Part shown: piece after piece, positions 44,471 through 57,000 of the stretch | How positions within the stretch are numbered: the first letter of the stretch is position 1 | Layout of the letters: every line of letters starts with the position of its first letter | Source of the DNA: Micropterus salmoides | Taxonomy: Eukaryota; Chordata; Actinopteri; Centrarchiformes; Centrarchidae | Length of the DNA stretch: 64,000 nt | Direction: 5' to 3' | Assembly (NCBI RefSeq): GCF_014851395.1 | Contig: NW_024040707.1 | Coordinates: forward strand, 9,708,187 to 9,772,186 | The notes under the pieces: generated by a model | The model's database searches: none | Seen by the model: only the letters and a program-made list of their open reading frames with translations | Told to the model about the DNA's origin: nothing | Made by a program: the position numbers and the translations under genes

Positions 44471-45479
44471 CACGAAAGTAGCCTACAGTTTAAAGATTTG
44501 GCACATCCTATTGAGACTTTCGGACTGTCAGAAATATTCCGGATAGTTGTTGGTCCTTAAGAGGTGACACGTTTTTATTTCCAAGACCAGTGTTTATGAA
44601 TGCCTGTCGCGGAAGTAAACTCTGCATTATCCTCGGATGAAAAAGCCCAGAAACACACACACACTTTGGGAACTAATGTGAATTTAAAGCAGTAGGATGT
44701 AGTTCTGTCGGACCAGAGGGGAGGATTCGGACCTCAAGAATGAACTTCGTAAGCCACCTCTGCTTACTTTCTGTGCTATAAAGACACATCAAGCCATGGG
44801 TTGAAAGCGACGCTGATAGACTGCGGGGATACTCAACGTGGGAGGGAGCAGCATTCTCTGTGTTATGTAATGATTGACAGTGCCTGATAATTAGTGGTAG
44901 ATCATACATAGCATCACCCCCTCCCCATTACCCCTACCCCCCTTCCCCTGAATGTTGAGGAGGCTAAAGAGTGCTAGATGTATACGAGATGTTTTATAAT
45001 GAACTAAAAGCTGATAGCAGAGCTCTGAAGGTAATGAGCATGATTTGTCACAGGTCAGTGGATTAATTGATATTCTACTTGTTCCTCTGCATATTCTTTT
45101 GCTCAGAGCCGTCAAAGCAAGTTGGAGTTCATTCAAGTTCTTTGATCATCTTCATTTAATCTCAGTCTGTTTTTACATATTTAGCTTAATGAATTAATAT
45201 TCATCATGATGCCCCAAGTTCTTGACCCGGTCCATGCTGATTTGCCATGGTCTTTCAAAATGACTATGACTTCAGAAAATCTGACAATCAACAGTGTCTT
45301 GAGCTTCTTTTTGAGCTTTGAACTCTTTTCTCGCCATTGCAACATTTTTTATTGCTATTAAGATGCTATGATGCTCATTTCTGCCCTCAGATTTGAGGAT
45401 ATGTAGTCATTCTGAACTTCTCAATCTCTGTGACTTCCTGTTTCTGAACATCTGAAGAAATTATTTAATCTTCAGTAGA

Positions 45480-45606
45480 GCCTTCATTGGTCCCTCCCTC
45501 CCCCCCACTCATCGGGGCTGGTGGGGGGGGTGGCTCTCGGCCCCACGGGGTCGAAACTTTGGTGGTGGCTGGTGGTGGTCATACCCCTACAGCCAGGGCT
45601 CCCACC
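45480..45606 (+). other. iqsec2: iqsec2 5' untranslated part of the first coding exon
   Basis: Follows a pyrimidine-rich acceptor-like stretch ending TTCAG/TAG at 45472-45479. It holds C-rich and G-rich runs. The frame upstream of the ATG is open but has no in-frame ATG. Confidence 0.45.
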
Positions 45607-46067
45607 ATGGAGACCAGCCCAGAGAGCCCCAACCGGGCAGTGGAGTACCTCCTGGAGCTCAACAACATCATTGAGAGCCAGGCCAAGCTCCTGGAGACCC
45701 AGCGCCGGCGCATCGAGGAGCTGGAGGGCCAGCTGGACCGGGTCAGCCAAGAGAACCAGGACCTAAGGCAGGAACGCAGTCCACGGACACCTGGTTCGGA
45801 CACCCCTGAACAGAACCACAACCACAGCCAGCCTTTGTCCCTTCCCGTCCATCATGGCAGTGGTGGTGGCGCAAGTGGCGGGAGTGGTAGCACATCGGCT
45901 GCTCAGGCGACACCGGGATCAGCCACAGCTGCAGGGCCCAGCAGGGAGAGGAGGACCCACACCAGGCTGACCCGAGGTCTCTCCTGCGGGTCCTCCACCA
46001 CCGAGCGAGACCGGCTAGAGCGCACCGACAGCACAGACACCAACACCAGTTCCACCATACGCAGAAA
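45607..46067 (+). CDS. iqsec2: iqsec2 coding exon 1 (coiled coil)
   Basis: Starts METSPESPNRAVEYLLELNN. No ATG lies upstream in this frame, although the frame itself is open to at least 45487. The coiled coil continues LLETQRRRIEELEGQLDRVS. A Gly/Ser/Thr-rich region follows. Ends AA|GTAAGT in phase 2. Confidence 0.92.
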
Positions 46068-48049
46068 GTAAGTTCTTCTCTAACACAGAAGCCTCCACTA
46101 TTGGTTTTATTTTCCACCAGTGAAAGATGAGTGAATGATGGCTTTATGTCATTTTACAGGAATGTCAGTGATCTTCAGCAGATTGCTCTAAATTGTAGTG
46201 ATGACCACGGTCCGCATAACATTCAATGTGACAGAACATTTATATGCTAAGCCCACATTATGACAGGCTGCAGCCTTTTTAGTCATCAGAGATAATCTTC
46301 ACAGTAATGGGTCTAAACCTAAGAAGGGATGTCTTAATACACCACCATAAGGAAATATGCAGCATACTGGAGGATTATGGGTAGTGTGATAAGTGCTCAG
46401 GGTGTCCATTTCATCATGCTGTGTGTAATTTTGCCTGCAGAGAGTTTGATTTTTCTAATGATCACAGTCTGTTATATGAGGTGTGTTGGAGTTGCAGAGT
46501 AGAATGCTGTGGAAAACTTGAGTCCAGGCCGGAGGGTTATGGGTGTTCTGAAATTTCTGGACCAGTGAAACCCTTCTGTATGAAAAATCCACCCACCGTT
46601 TGCCAGAAGTGTGTTTTTCTTTTCCTCTTCTCTCCGAACTGTAGGCTGGTTCTTGTTTTTTTTTCTACCTCAAACTCAAGGCTGACCTGAAGTTAGAGAG
46701 CTGGAAACACAGCTTTGGCAAACAGCAAGTGCATCTGTCCTCGCTTTTTCTTAACCACGCATACAAACATACACAGAAAAAGTTGGCTTTTGTTCCGGAA
46801 GCATTAAGCTTTGTGAGTAGGCTGCAATTCATGTGAATAAGTACACAGTGAAATGTAATATATGGGTTCAGTCTTAGTGACAGAAACCATCGGTCCTTAT
46901 GTATGTTATAACATTTCTCTACACACAATCATCTCAGCAATTATTTCTGGATGTTGCTCACTCTCTGTTTTATTATTGTCCCAATCCTCCAGAAATGATT
47001 GATTTAGACTTAGCCAAATCCCTTATCGATCCCCTCATCCCTATGGGTGACTTAGTCATTAGACAGAAGCACATATTAGTTATTTATGTAGGTGTTAAAT
47101 GCAATGATGAATTGCAGATGTAGATCTTGCTGATCCTCCCTTTTTAACTCCCTGTAGCAGTTGAAGCTGACTTTGGATCCAGGCTCAGACAAGCGTATCA
47201 TATGAAGTGTCACATTTAATAAAGAGTCACCCGCACAGTAGAGCCATATTGTGCCGGTCTGGCTGTGACTCAGCCTAACTCCAAACTGGCCTATTAGCTT
47301 AGGTCAGCAACAAAACCCTCTCCTCTGATGAAAGATCAGATAGGAACATGCATTTCTTCATCGTCAGTGCCTGTGACGCTCTACATATGGCTCAAATCAG
47401 AGGAAGAGACAGAAGGAAGATGTGGGAGTGGGGATGGGGAGAGGAGAAAGATGACAAGGGGGAGGAAAGTGACTGGGCGACCTTACACAGTGTGCCTCAG
47501 TCTAAAAGAGAAAAGGTGGAACACACACACTGATTTGCCATCTGTCAACAGAGTGTGTAAGGGAGGGAGAGAGGATAGGGGAGTCTGGGCCAGAGAAGGC
47601 AAGGCTCAGAGAGCTGCCTTTGTTTTTTCCAATTAGTTTTTGTTCCTCCAGCAGGAGTCTTCATCTCTGCCCTGTGCCCTCTATGCCTCACGTAACAATC
47701 TTGATTCCGGACAAGGAAACTGAATAAACTGTCCCCATTTTTTTTTTAGCCATGCGTGCAGCAACTGCATCAAAACAAAAGTCACTCCTCTCCTCTTCTT
47801 CCTCCCAGCGGTACGCTGTAAACAGCAGTCCCAAATGCTACCCTATTCCGTTCCTCTCCTCCTGTTAATGGCAGTGTGAACAATGTGAGTCTGATGCCTT
47901 GGGGTGGGGGGGGGGGTTGACATCAAGTTCCTCCACCAAGAAGCAGCAGGGTTGAGGGCATCGCCACAGCTCGCTGTGAGCGCGGCAGATGTTTTTTTGT
48001 TGTTATTTTGGGAGAGGTCAAGCAAGTGCATTTTGTATCAGCCTATGTA

Positions 48050-48095
<46 letters not shown>

Positions 48096-51000
48096 AGTGT
48101 ATCTCTATGTTATGTATTTGCTACTGTGAGTGCACAAAAAATGTGTGAAAGAGGGACGGTACACACAGAGTGCATGAGAGATTAATTAGTGTGACCAGTG
48201 TATAATTACCACTAGCCCAGGGGTGATAATTACTGCTGTGTGTGTGTATATGTGTGTGTGTGTTTGGTGTGTGCGCATTGTAGGATCTAACCTGCTATGC
48301 TCGTTAGACAGCTAACGTGACACGGCGATGCAGGCTGTCATGTTATGATGATATGACAGTTCTCTCTACATGGGTGAGAGATTGTGCCCTTCATTATGTG
48401 CTACGTATGCAGCTGTTCTCATACAGCTCATAGGATGAGAGGCAGGGTCAGCTAAAGGCCCTGGCAACAGCTCCAGTGGTGCTGACACTCAGAGCAGTAT
48501 TATTATATAATGCCAAACAGCAAAAAAGAGGACTCGAGCTATCTTTTCCCTTCTTCACTTCACTCTCGCTGTCACAGTGGGAGTGTTCAGAAGCTCCAAA
48601 AAGCCCCGTGAAGGTGCTTGTGTCTCCGCTCGTCTCTCTGTTCCATCATCCCTCCCCATCCACCTCCCTCTCCAAACAGGGCATTGTGGGCATGTGCTCT
48701 ACTTGCACTGAAATTAATTCTGTTTGGGGAACATGGCGAACGGTAATGGACTTTTGTTTCTGAAGGAGCTTAATTTGCTAATTTAGTGAAGCTCTACTAC
48801 ACATAACCCCATCCTCTTTACAACCCCCACTCCACCCCTTCTCTCTCTTGCTATCTCTTTCAAACTCTGTCTCTCTCACATACCCACGTACACACTCACT
48901 CTCTCCCCCTCGCTGTTTCTGTTTCCCACTGCTGCAGATATGACTCAGAGAAGCTGCAGAAATTACTTTTGTGCTATTCTCTTTCTCTTCCCATCTTTGC
49001 TCACCCGCTTTTTCTCCTGCTATTAACTGAAGCACAGTTATTGTTCCCTTTTAGGTCGATTTGAATATTCTTTCATTTCGCTAATAAAGAGTGCGTATTA
49101 TGTGGTCATTTTGGGGCGTTTTGAGCAGTATTTAACATCCTGTAATAACTAGCGCAGATACAACTTAGAGAAATGAACTGGCCCCAGGCGAATGTGTGGG
49201 TAAGCTCAGCTGAGCCTGTACTGACCTGCCCAAACAGTCTGTGTGATGTGATGGGAGATAATCTATTCTCTCTGGACTCACAGTGAGTTTCTAGAAGAAA
49301 TACAGTGAAGCTGCAGCTGACGTTTTTTTTCAAGAACTCAAGAATCTCACTCTCCCAGTATAATTTCTATTTCAGGATACGTAGTGCATTAAACAATGTT
49401 TAATTTTGGCCCGAATTAAAATATCGCAACAGTGCTGATGATTACTGTGATGCAGTTTAGCTTGACGTAAATTTAAATGATGGATGTGTGTGTGTGTGGG
49501 AGGCAAGCGTATGTGGGTGGTGTTTTTGTGCCTTCTCGTCACCATTTTTGTGTTCATTGCTTCATACGGTGTGCAAATGAAAAATCTTTTATATTTAGTC
49601 ATATGTTATTCAAGAGTCATGAAGATAGCCTACATATTTTCAAGTATCAGTGGCCCATGCCTGCATTTCATCCCCAGAGTAGACTGACCATATGACCATG
49701 GCTCTCTCTGCAGATGGTCATATTCAGCACAGTGAGGCAGTCAGGATTTTACGCTTAATACACATGCAAGGTTTAAAAAAAAAAAAAATTACAATAAATA
49801 TTACACGTTAAGTTGGATTTACAATTTACATTTACATATTACATTGTGCAACAACTAGATGTGGTAACAGAAACAGCAGATATCACGTCAGCGACAGACA
49901 AAAGGGCTATGTGACAGAATAAAAACTCAAGGTTAATTGTTAGTTTACCATCTACAATAAGTTGAGCTAAAGAGTCTCAGCAGCACATTGTTATACCCCC
50001 AGACACATAACCTTGCCTCTGTCATTCATATTGCTTCCTCGTCTGCAATTATTTTTCATTCACCCTCAATCTGCATATACCATCATGCCCTGACTCTCTT
50101 TAAATGGTAAGGAGACAAATGAATAGCTGTGATGTAAAGTTTTTCACAGGAAGTGAAGTGTCCTTGGAGCGGGATTGCTGTGAGAAATATAGTTGCTGTG
50201 GAAACTGTAAACTGTAAAGCTGTGCTCAAGGCAGTTACAATATTGCATTTCCATCCACCCGTTCTCCCTCTTTCCCCCTCATCTATCCAGGGGTGGCAAA
50301 GAAACTTTGCTAAATATCCTGATCCTGGCGCAACCTTTTCACATTTTCCTTTCCATCTGGCCTCCTTGTCAGTTTGAAGCAGCCTATTATGCTTTGTTTT
50401 AAATGGCAGTTGTGTCCGGACAACAGCCGTGGTACATTAGCACAGAGATTAGCAGTCTTGCTTTGTTATTAACGAGGAGGGCAGAGTGCTAAGCCGCCTG
50501 TCCATTCACCAGTGGGTTAAACATCCCTGTGTAGCTAATTATGCCCCCCCACCAACCCTACCCCGACATGGTGTGCATCATAACACTCCCTCTACGATTC
50601 ACTCTGGACTCCGTAGGTCAGCATTTAATTACCACAGGTGCACCCCCGTCTTTCCCAGCTGCTACTATAACTTTATTCATTGTCTTTCCCGTTCAAACGC
50701 AGATAAGTGGCACTTCTGAGGCGGGATGTTTGTCAAACACTTATGCACATGTTCTGTGGAGCAGAATAGGGAGACTGGTTACCGTGGGAACGCTGTGAGC
50801 TCTTCTGTGAAGAACTCTGTGGGCGAGAGACACAGAAAGGAGAGATGGGAGGGAAGAGAAGAGAGGGCAGGAGTGGGAGCAGGAGCAGGGTGAAAGACAG
50901 AAGCAGGATTGAATGACGGCTTGATGGGGATGGAAGATACGTATTGAAGACAGATGAGTGCTGCCACGTTTTATTTATCACAGGTTACAGGTTCTCTTTC

Positions 51001-54000
51001 ATGGAGAAGTTGAGATGTGGTTTCTCTTGCCGGGAACCACAGACAATTAGTCTTGCTTTATGATCGAGATCTGTTTCAGACTTTGCAGAATATCCCTTTG
51101 GTGATCTGCAGGGATATTACTTTCTTGAATTACTCCTTCTGTGTCTCCCACATCACATTTAAATGAAGTCTAATTGTTCTTCATTTGGGTGAATCACATC
51201 CAGTTCAAACATAAACACACCTATACACAAGCAGTCACACGTGTGGGTACACAGGTGCATGGTGTGTGTAGTTGAGTCGTAACTGTGACTGTGCCCCTCC
51301 TTGTCAGTGCTTTTGCCTGGCACTCAACTGCAAACGCCCACACAGGCAGTCCGCACTGTTGCCAAGCAGCAGGAGACTCAAGCGTTAGGCGGGGGGCGCG
51401 CGGGGGGGGGTATAAACACACACTTAACTTTAGGCTACAATGCAGCGTGTGTGGTTATCAAACGTCTCTGTTTGTCAGCAGGAGTCAGGTGGGTCACACG
51501 CTGGAGGTGGCATGACGCAGTGCGCTCCCACACTCTTAATTTCATAGACAATGGCGGAGAAAAAAAACCCAGTGAAAGCACAATTTGAAGTGGGGCGTAC
51601 CGTGGCTGAATTGGAAAGATTGGACAGATTATACCCCAGAAACACCATGCGGATGGAAATGGAAGTGCTACCCGGGGAAGTTGTTGTGGTGTGTAAAGGT
51701 AAAAAAAAAAAAAAGCCTGCCACAACATTGCTGGTGATGTCTTTCTGTGATCGCTGCATGTGAGCCTTGCTCCTACTCTCCTCGCTAATCTATACATAGA
51801 CTCACCTACACGCTGACACCCCCATGCCACTGCACTGGTTTGAGGGAACACTGATTCCAGCAGCAACCACCACTCCACATCCTGTTTCCATTTCACATTC
51901 CTCCTCCCCTTTCAGTCCTTCTTCCCTCCTTTCCTCCTCTCTTGATTATTTTCACCCTTGCCCTCCTCCGTATTCAACCTCTCCCACTCTCATGTAGTTC
52001 GCTCTCCTCCCACTCTTCCTGCCTCCAGCCTCTGTCAACTCACCGCTTTAAATACATGCCACCTCACACATTCTCCCAATGTACCACTTTTTTTTTTTAC
52101 TTCCTGTGTCCTCTCTGTTCTTCACCAGTATCATAGACCCGTGTTGTGTTAATTTGTATCTTGATCTCTTCTCTTTATTATCTTGTTATTCCATGTGCAC
52201 CTGCTAAAGACAGAAAGAGTTGTACACACACTAAGAGTATGTGTGGGTAGTATGTGTGTTTTATTTTTCTATGGAGGAGTAGAAGAAGGAGGAGGACGAT
52301 CGGGCATTGTGTGTCTATTTTTTTTATGGTGCTCTGGGATTCAGGCATAACTGCTCATGAAGGAAAAATCAGATCCTAGATGAGCCTGTCAACATTTACC
52401 ACACTGGGGATACTGTAACAGGAGGCATTAGTTACCGTTAAAGTACAAATCTTGGGAGTGTACAAGGATGGCTCAGGCTTACATAACAGCACCTCTGCCT
52501 CGCTTCACAACTCCACCCAAAGCTGAACAGGTCAGCGGATTCATTTGTTGAGAATATCTCGTTTCTCTGTGTTACAGAGACAAAATAAAGGGAAATGAAC
52601 AACGAGCAGGTCACATCTTGTCAGGATATTTAGCAACAAAATATCTGGCCTTGTAAATTAAGTCTGAAACGCATCTTGTCAAGGCGCGGACTTGAAACTG
52701 ACAATGTAGAACAGCTGTTAAAATAGCCACTGACAGCTTATTCTCATTTAATTGGAACTTTTTATCATTTGCACTAAGAAAACGAGCTCTACGCCTACAT
52801 GATTATATCCTTAAAAAAACTTTTAAAAGATTTCAGCTTATGTGATCAGGAGGATTAAAGAACAAGCATATTTTAATTTATTAAATTAAATATATTGACA
52901 AAAACCAAAACCAACATTGCAGTCGTCTGTCTCTCAATATTTCTTCCCTACCCTGTCTGTGGTCCTCAGCCCTGATCCCGTTTGTTCCTACAGAAGATGA
53001 ATCTAAACCAGCAATAACATAAGTTTTTTTTAGGTCACTTGGGAGCAGCAGAAATAAGTTGTGTACATAGCACTGACATATCATCACACTTTAAGTTGAA
53101 ATGATGATCTTTTTTTCAAACATCCTGCAACATTATTATTCATTTGGAGTTGTGTTTTGGTCACCTGATGAATGTAAGTCCAATATTCACTCTCTTTTAG
53201 CTCAGTTTTTGGCCTGTACCAACTTCTGAGAGAAATATCTGGCTTTTTCGCTGAAAACAGCTGAAAACAGGCTGTTGCAGGCTGGATGGCTACACAATAT
53301 GCTAAAACTTAATATAAAGCTCTATAAAGCCAAGGGGAGATGCAGATTCAAGTGATAATTTGCTGTGATCACTGCGAGTGAGACCTTTCACATTATAACC
53401 TTGTTTTCACATTATCATAGAAGAATATTGATTGTGCAAATAGTGGTTTAATTTAAATAAAAATAAAGGCTTAGTAATTTCCTAAAACAGCTGGGCACTG
53501 TCATTTTTAGCAGACATTACTCAGAGAGTATTAAATACTGTATTTGTTGAGGACTATTTTCAGCTGTGGAATTGGTGTATTTGTGAGAATTTACTTAAAA
53601 TTATAATACTATATTGCCCATGTTGATGGCAATGAAGTACAATATTAGTGCAAGTGTGGCTCATTTATGTATTTTAATAGTTTTGGATAACAATGGAGCT
53701 CTATGGCACTAGATGAAAATGAGCTGTTAAGAGACTTTGGCTACACAGGCAACACTTGCTAGTGGGATCATTTTATTGTTAATTGGTCTTTTCATGGGTT
53801 TAATGGACAATACAGAATATCACCAAACTTATCCTTTAACAGTATTGCCTGTGGCTTCTAACAAAATTAGGTTTCTTTGATGCAACCACTGTTTTTCATG
53901 TGAATAACACATTATGAAATTCAGTTTGGCCGCCTTGTCTTACACAGCTGGCCAGAGAACAAGCCAGTAAACTACAGTAAACTGCTTTAGTGTTAGAGGA

Positions 54001-57000
54001 TCTCACTTCCTTTCTCACACTCGTTGCTGTATCTTGTCTTTGTCCCCGTGCCTGTCTGAGAGTGTTTCCATGCTAAAATGACAGGGACTGCGTGTCCTTG
54101 ACAGCAGCTGGCCACAGTGAGAAACCAGCCATTTACATGCTAATCTCAACCACTGCTCACTCTTCAGCTGTTCACTCACAATGTGCAGATATAACATCTC
54201 TAATTCCTGCCAGAGTAGAGAGACGTTTGTGTATATGTGCACTTTTGAATGCATTAGAGAAAGTGCTTCTGCATTTTCACACAGGATGATCCACAGAAGA
54301 ACCCCACTGCAGACCAGTATAGAGCTTTATATAATCCATCAGAGCGGAGTGAGTGAGTGAGAGTGCTTAGAGTTTCTTGCACAGAACTCTCATTTAACAG
54401 CTCTGGCTTTGAGAACTTCTGCCAGGAGTTGATTTCAACAAAAACCTGTGGTGTTTGTGAGGGTGTGTCTCTCAAGGATGTTAGTCACCTTGCTGTTGTC
54501 AGTCTGTACAAACTGTCACACATCTTCCTCTGTTTTCTCTTGTTAAATGTGTCATCCCTTGTACTACCATTGCCGCTCTATGATTTGTCACTATCAATGT
54601 GCAGCTTCAAATCAATGCTCTGTCTTTCTCTCCTTTTCTTTTCTCTTCTCTTCTTTTTCTGTTTCTCTTTCTGCTTTGGCGTTGACTGTTTGTGTGTCTG
54701 TTTCTCTGCTTTCTCCATGTCTCTGTGTGTGTCGTCCTTCTCTGGTCCTTCCTGTCAGTGTCCGGCCATCGTCTATCTCAGGGCAGCCCATCTCGGCTCC
54801 CAACACTCCTACGTCGGGGGGGCAGTGCTGCCCATGCCGCTCTGTTCCCCACCAGTCTGACTGTTCACAGCTTCGTCAGTCTCCATCAGTACTGCTGCCC
54901 CTCTACTGACCAAACCTTACAACAGGAAGAGAGGTAAGGGCCACTGCAGGGCCTGAGTACAGTGAGTACGACACAGTAGAAGTAAAAACCCTTCAACCCC
55001 ATAAGAAGCCTTGCAAGTCAGCTACAACAGTCCTCAATGACCTCCAGATCTCTCTCTCTCTCGCTCACTGTCACTTTCTTTACAATTCATCCTGCTATCC
55101 TGCTTTACCTTTCTGCACCCCTCCTTTCCTAAGAGCCTACACTTCACTCTCCTACCACTTCCAGGTGTGACTAATAGCTAGAGTTCTACTAGCTTGAAAA
55201 ACACACAGCTCCTTACAAAGAGTGAGAGGGAGCATAGCTTCAAAAAGCTATGGACTGAGTCACAAGTGAACCTGGTGAATTCTCACCGTCTTTTCTCTCC
55301 TTCCCTCATTTATCCTCCACCTGATGCTGTTCTCAGACACATCAGCGCATGATGCTCCAACACTGCCCTCTTATGGCATTAGGCAGCTGTGATATAGATA
55401 CATAGTGTATGGTAAACCCATTTTTTAAATTCAAATGGCTTCATTTATTCCTGTTATGTCCCTGTTTTAACTAAACATACAGCCTGCTCTAAGTGTTTAT
55501 AAAAGCTGTTTGCTTTCTGCTTCCTCTGCTTTTTTGTGTCTCATGCTGTTTTTCACTCTGTCCTCCTCTTTCTTTTTCTCTCTCTCCTGTCTGTCTGCCT
55601 TCCTGTGTTTCTCTCTGTGTTGTGACTCGTCCCGTGTTGCTTTCCAAGAGAGGAGGGTGAGGATGAGGGCGCCCATCAGTTCTGTTGTCCTGCCTCAGGC
55701 TGCAGTAGCCCCTCCTCTCGCTGAGCTGAGGTGTGACTGCCTTCACAACTACTCACTCGCCCATTTACCTGTGAAAAGACTATCACAGCTTTTGCTGCCA
55801 GAAAACGGAGACCTCACTGTGTACCAAAATACAAAGTCTTTCCAAAGCGTTTTAGAAGGAAAAAAACAGAAATGCATGCAACCTGTAGTCTTTGTTGGTA
55901 AATGTGCTATCTTATTCATGTATCATATGGTTTGTGCATTAATTCACATTTTAAAGAATTTTGATGTTGTCTTCTCTCTGTATTCTTTGCTATTTATTTC
56001 TTTTCTTGCAGCCATAACAAGCTGTCAGAACACATAACCATCGTCTGTTCATTACTGTCGCACTCATGCTTATCTTGAATCTGCTAGTTAAGTCATGTCA
56101 GTTCTGATCTGTTGTCTGTGCAAATCATTATACAGTCCCATCACTAACCATCATGCAATGTCAGAGAAGGTAGCCTCCTTTGTAAAGACATTAATTGTAT
56201 ACAGTTTGTTTAACATGTTCATTTGATCCTACACATCGGATTATTGTCTCACCTATCATCATGTTTATTCATGATCTAGAAGCAATTTAGCTTGTTGATA
56301 TAATTCTGAAAAGAAGAAAGATCTGTAGTTCCTGAAGTCATTCCTTTCATTTTAAATGCATGAAGGTGAAATATGTTATAATTCTCTGTGACGTTCCAGT
56401 CATGCTGGAATGTTGCTTGTACACACCCACGTGACTCATCTCCACCTCAAGCACAATGTACTTATCCATACACAATAAAAATGTTATATTTTTAGTTATA
56501 TAAACCGATTGTGTGATGTGCATAATCCCTGAATGTTAATACTTTCCCCTGTAGAATACACAGTATGTACCCCGTTATATTGTTGTTAAATTGATTACCA
56601 TATTGCTGCACTTTTTGAGCCACAATTCGTAAAGTTTTCTAAATGAGCTCAGTGTGCATTAGTGTGTAATCATTCATGTAAAGGTAAATCATGATGTTGT
56701 TTCTCATGAGATGTATTAACTGTGTACACTGCAGCAATATGAACTACTGAACCACAGAGATCATAATTTATTTACATCTAGAGTTCAGAATACTTACAAA
56801 TTACAGAACATTTTTATTTGACAATTTGTTCTTGCCATATATATTGCATTTAAAAAAACAAAACAAATGTCCTAGTAGTCAATTTCATCCACACTGATTA
56901 TGTCTCTTTTTCCAACTTAACGCTATGTTGTCCATCTCAGCTGCTTCAACACACTATCTTGCTTCCTTGTCCTTGTTTCACCTGCATTCATGTAGACAGC

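Noticed and set aside
54357..54909. 167- and 120-codon open frames
   Set aside because: Long hydrophobic and cysteine-rich tracts come from pyrimidine-rich intron sequence before the acceptor at 54758. Only the splice-bounded part is kept as a candidate.
55510..56037. 175-codon open frame starting MLSASSAFLCLMLFFTLSS, signal-peptide-like
   Set aside because: The hydrophobic start is a translated polypyrimidine tract. No family match was recognised in the rest (SVVLPQAAVAPPLAELRCDC).
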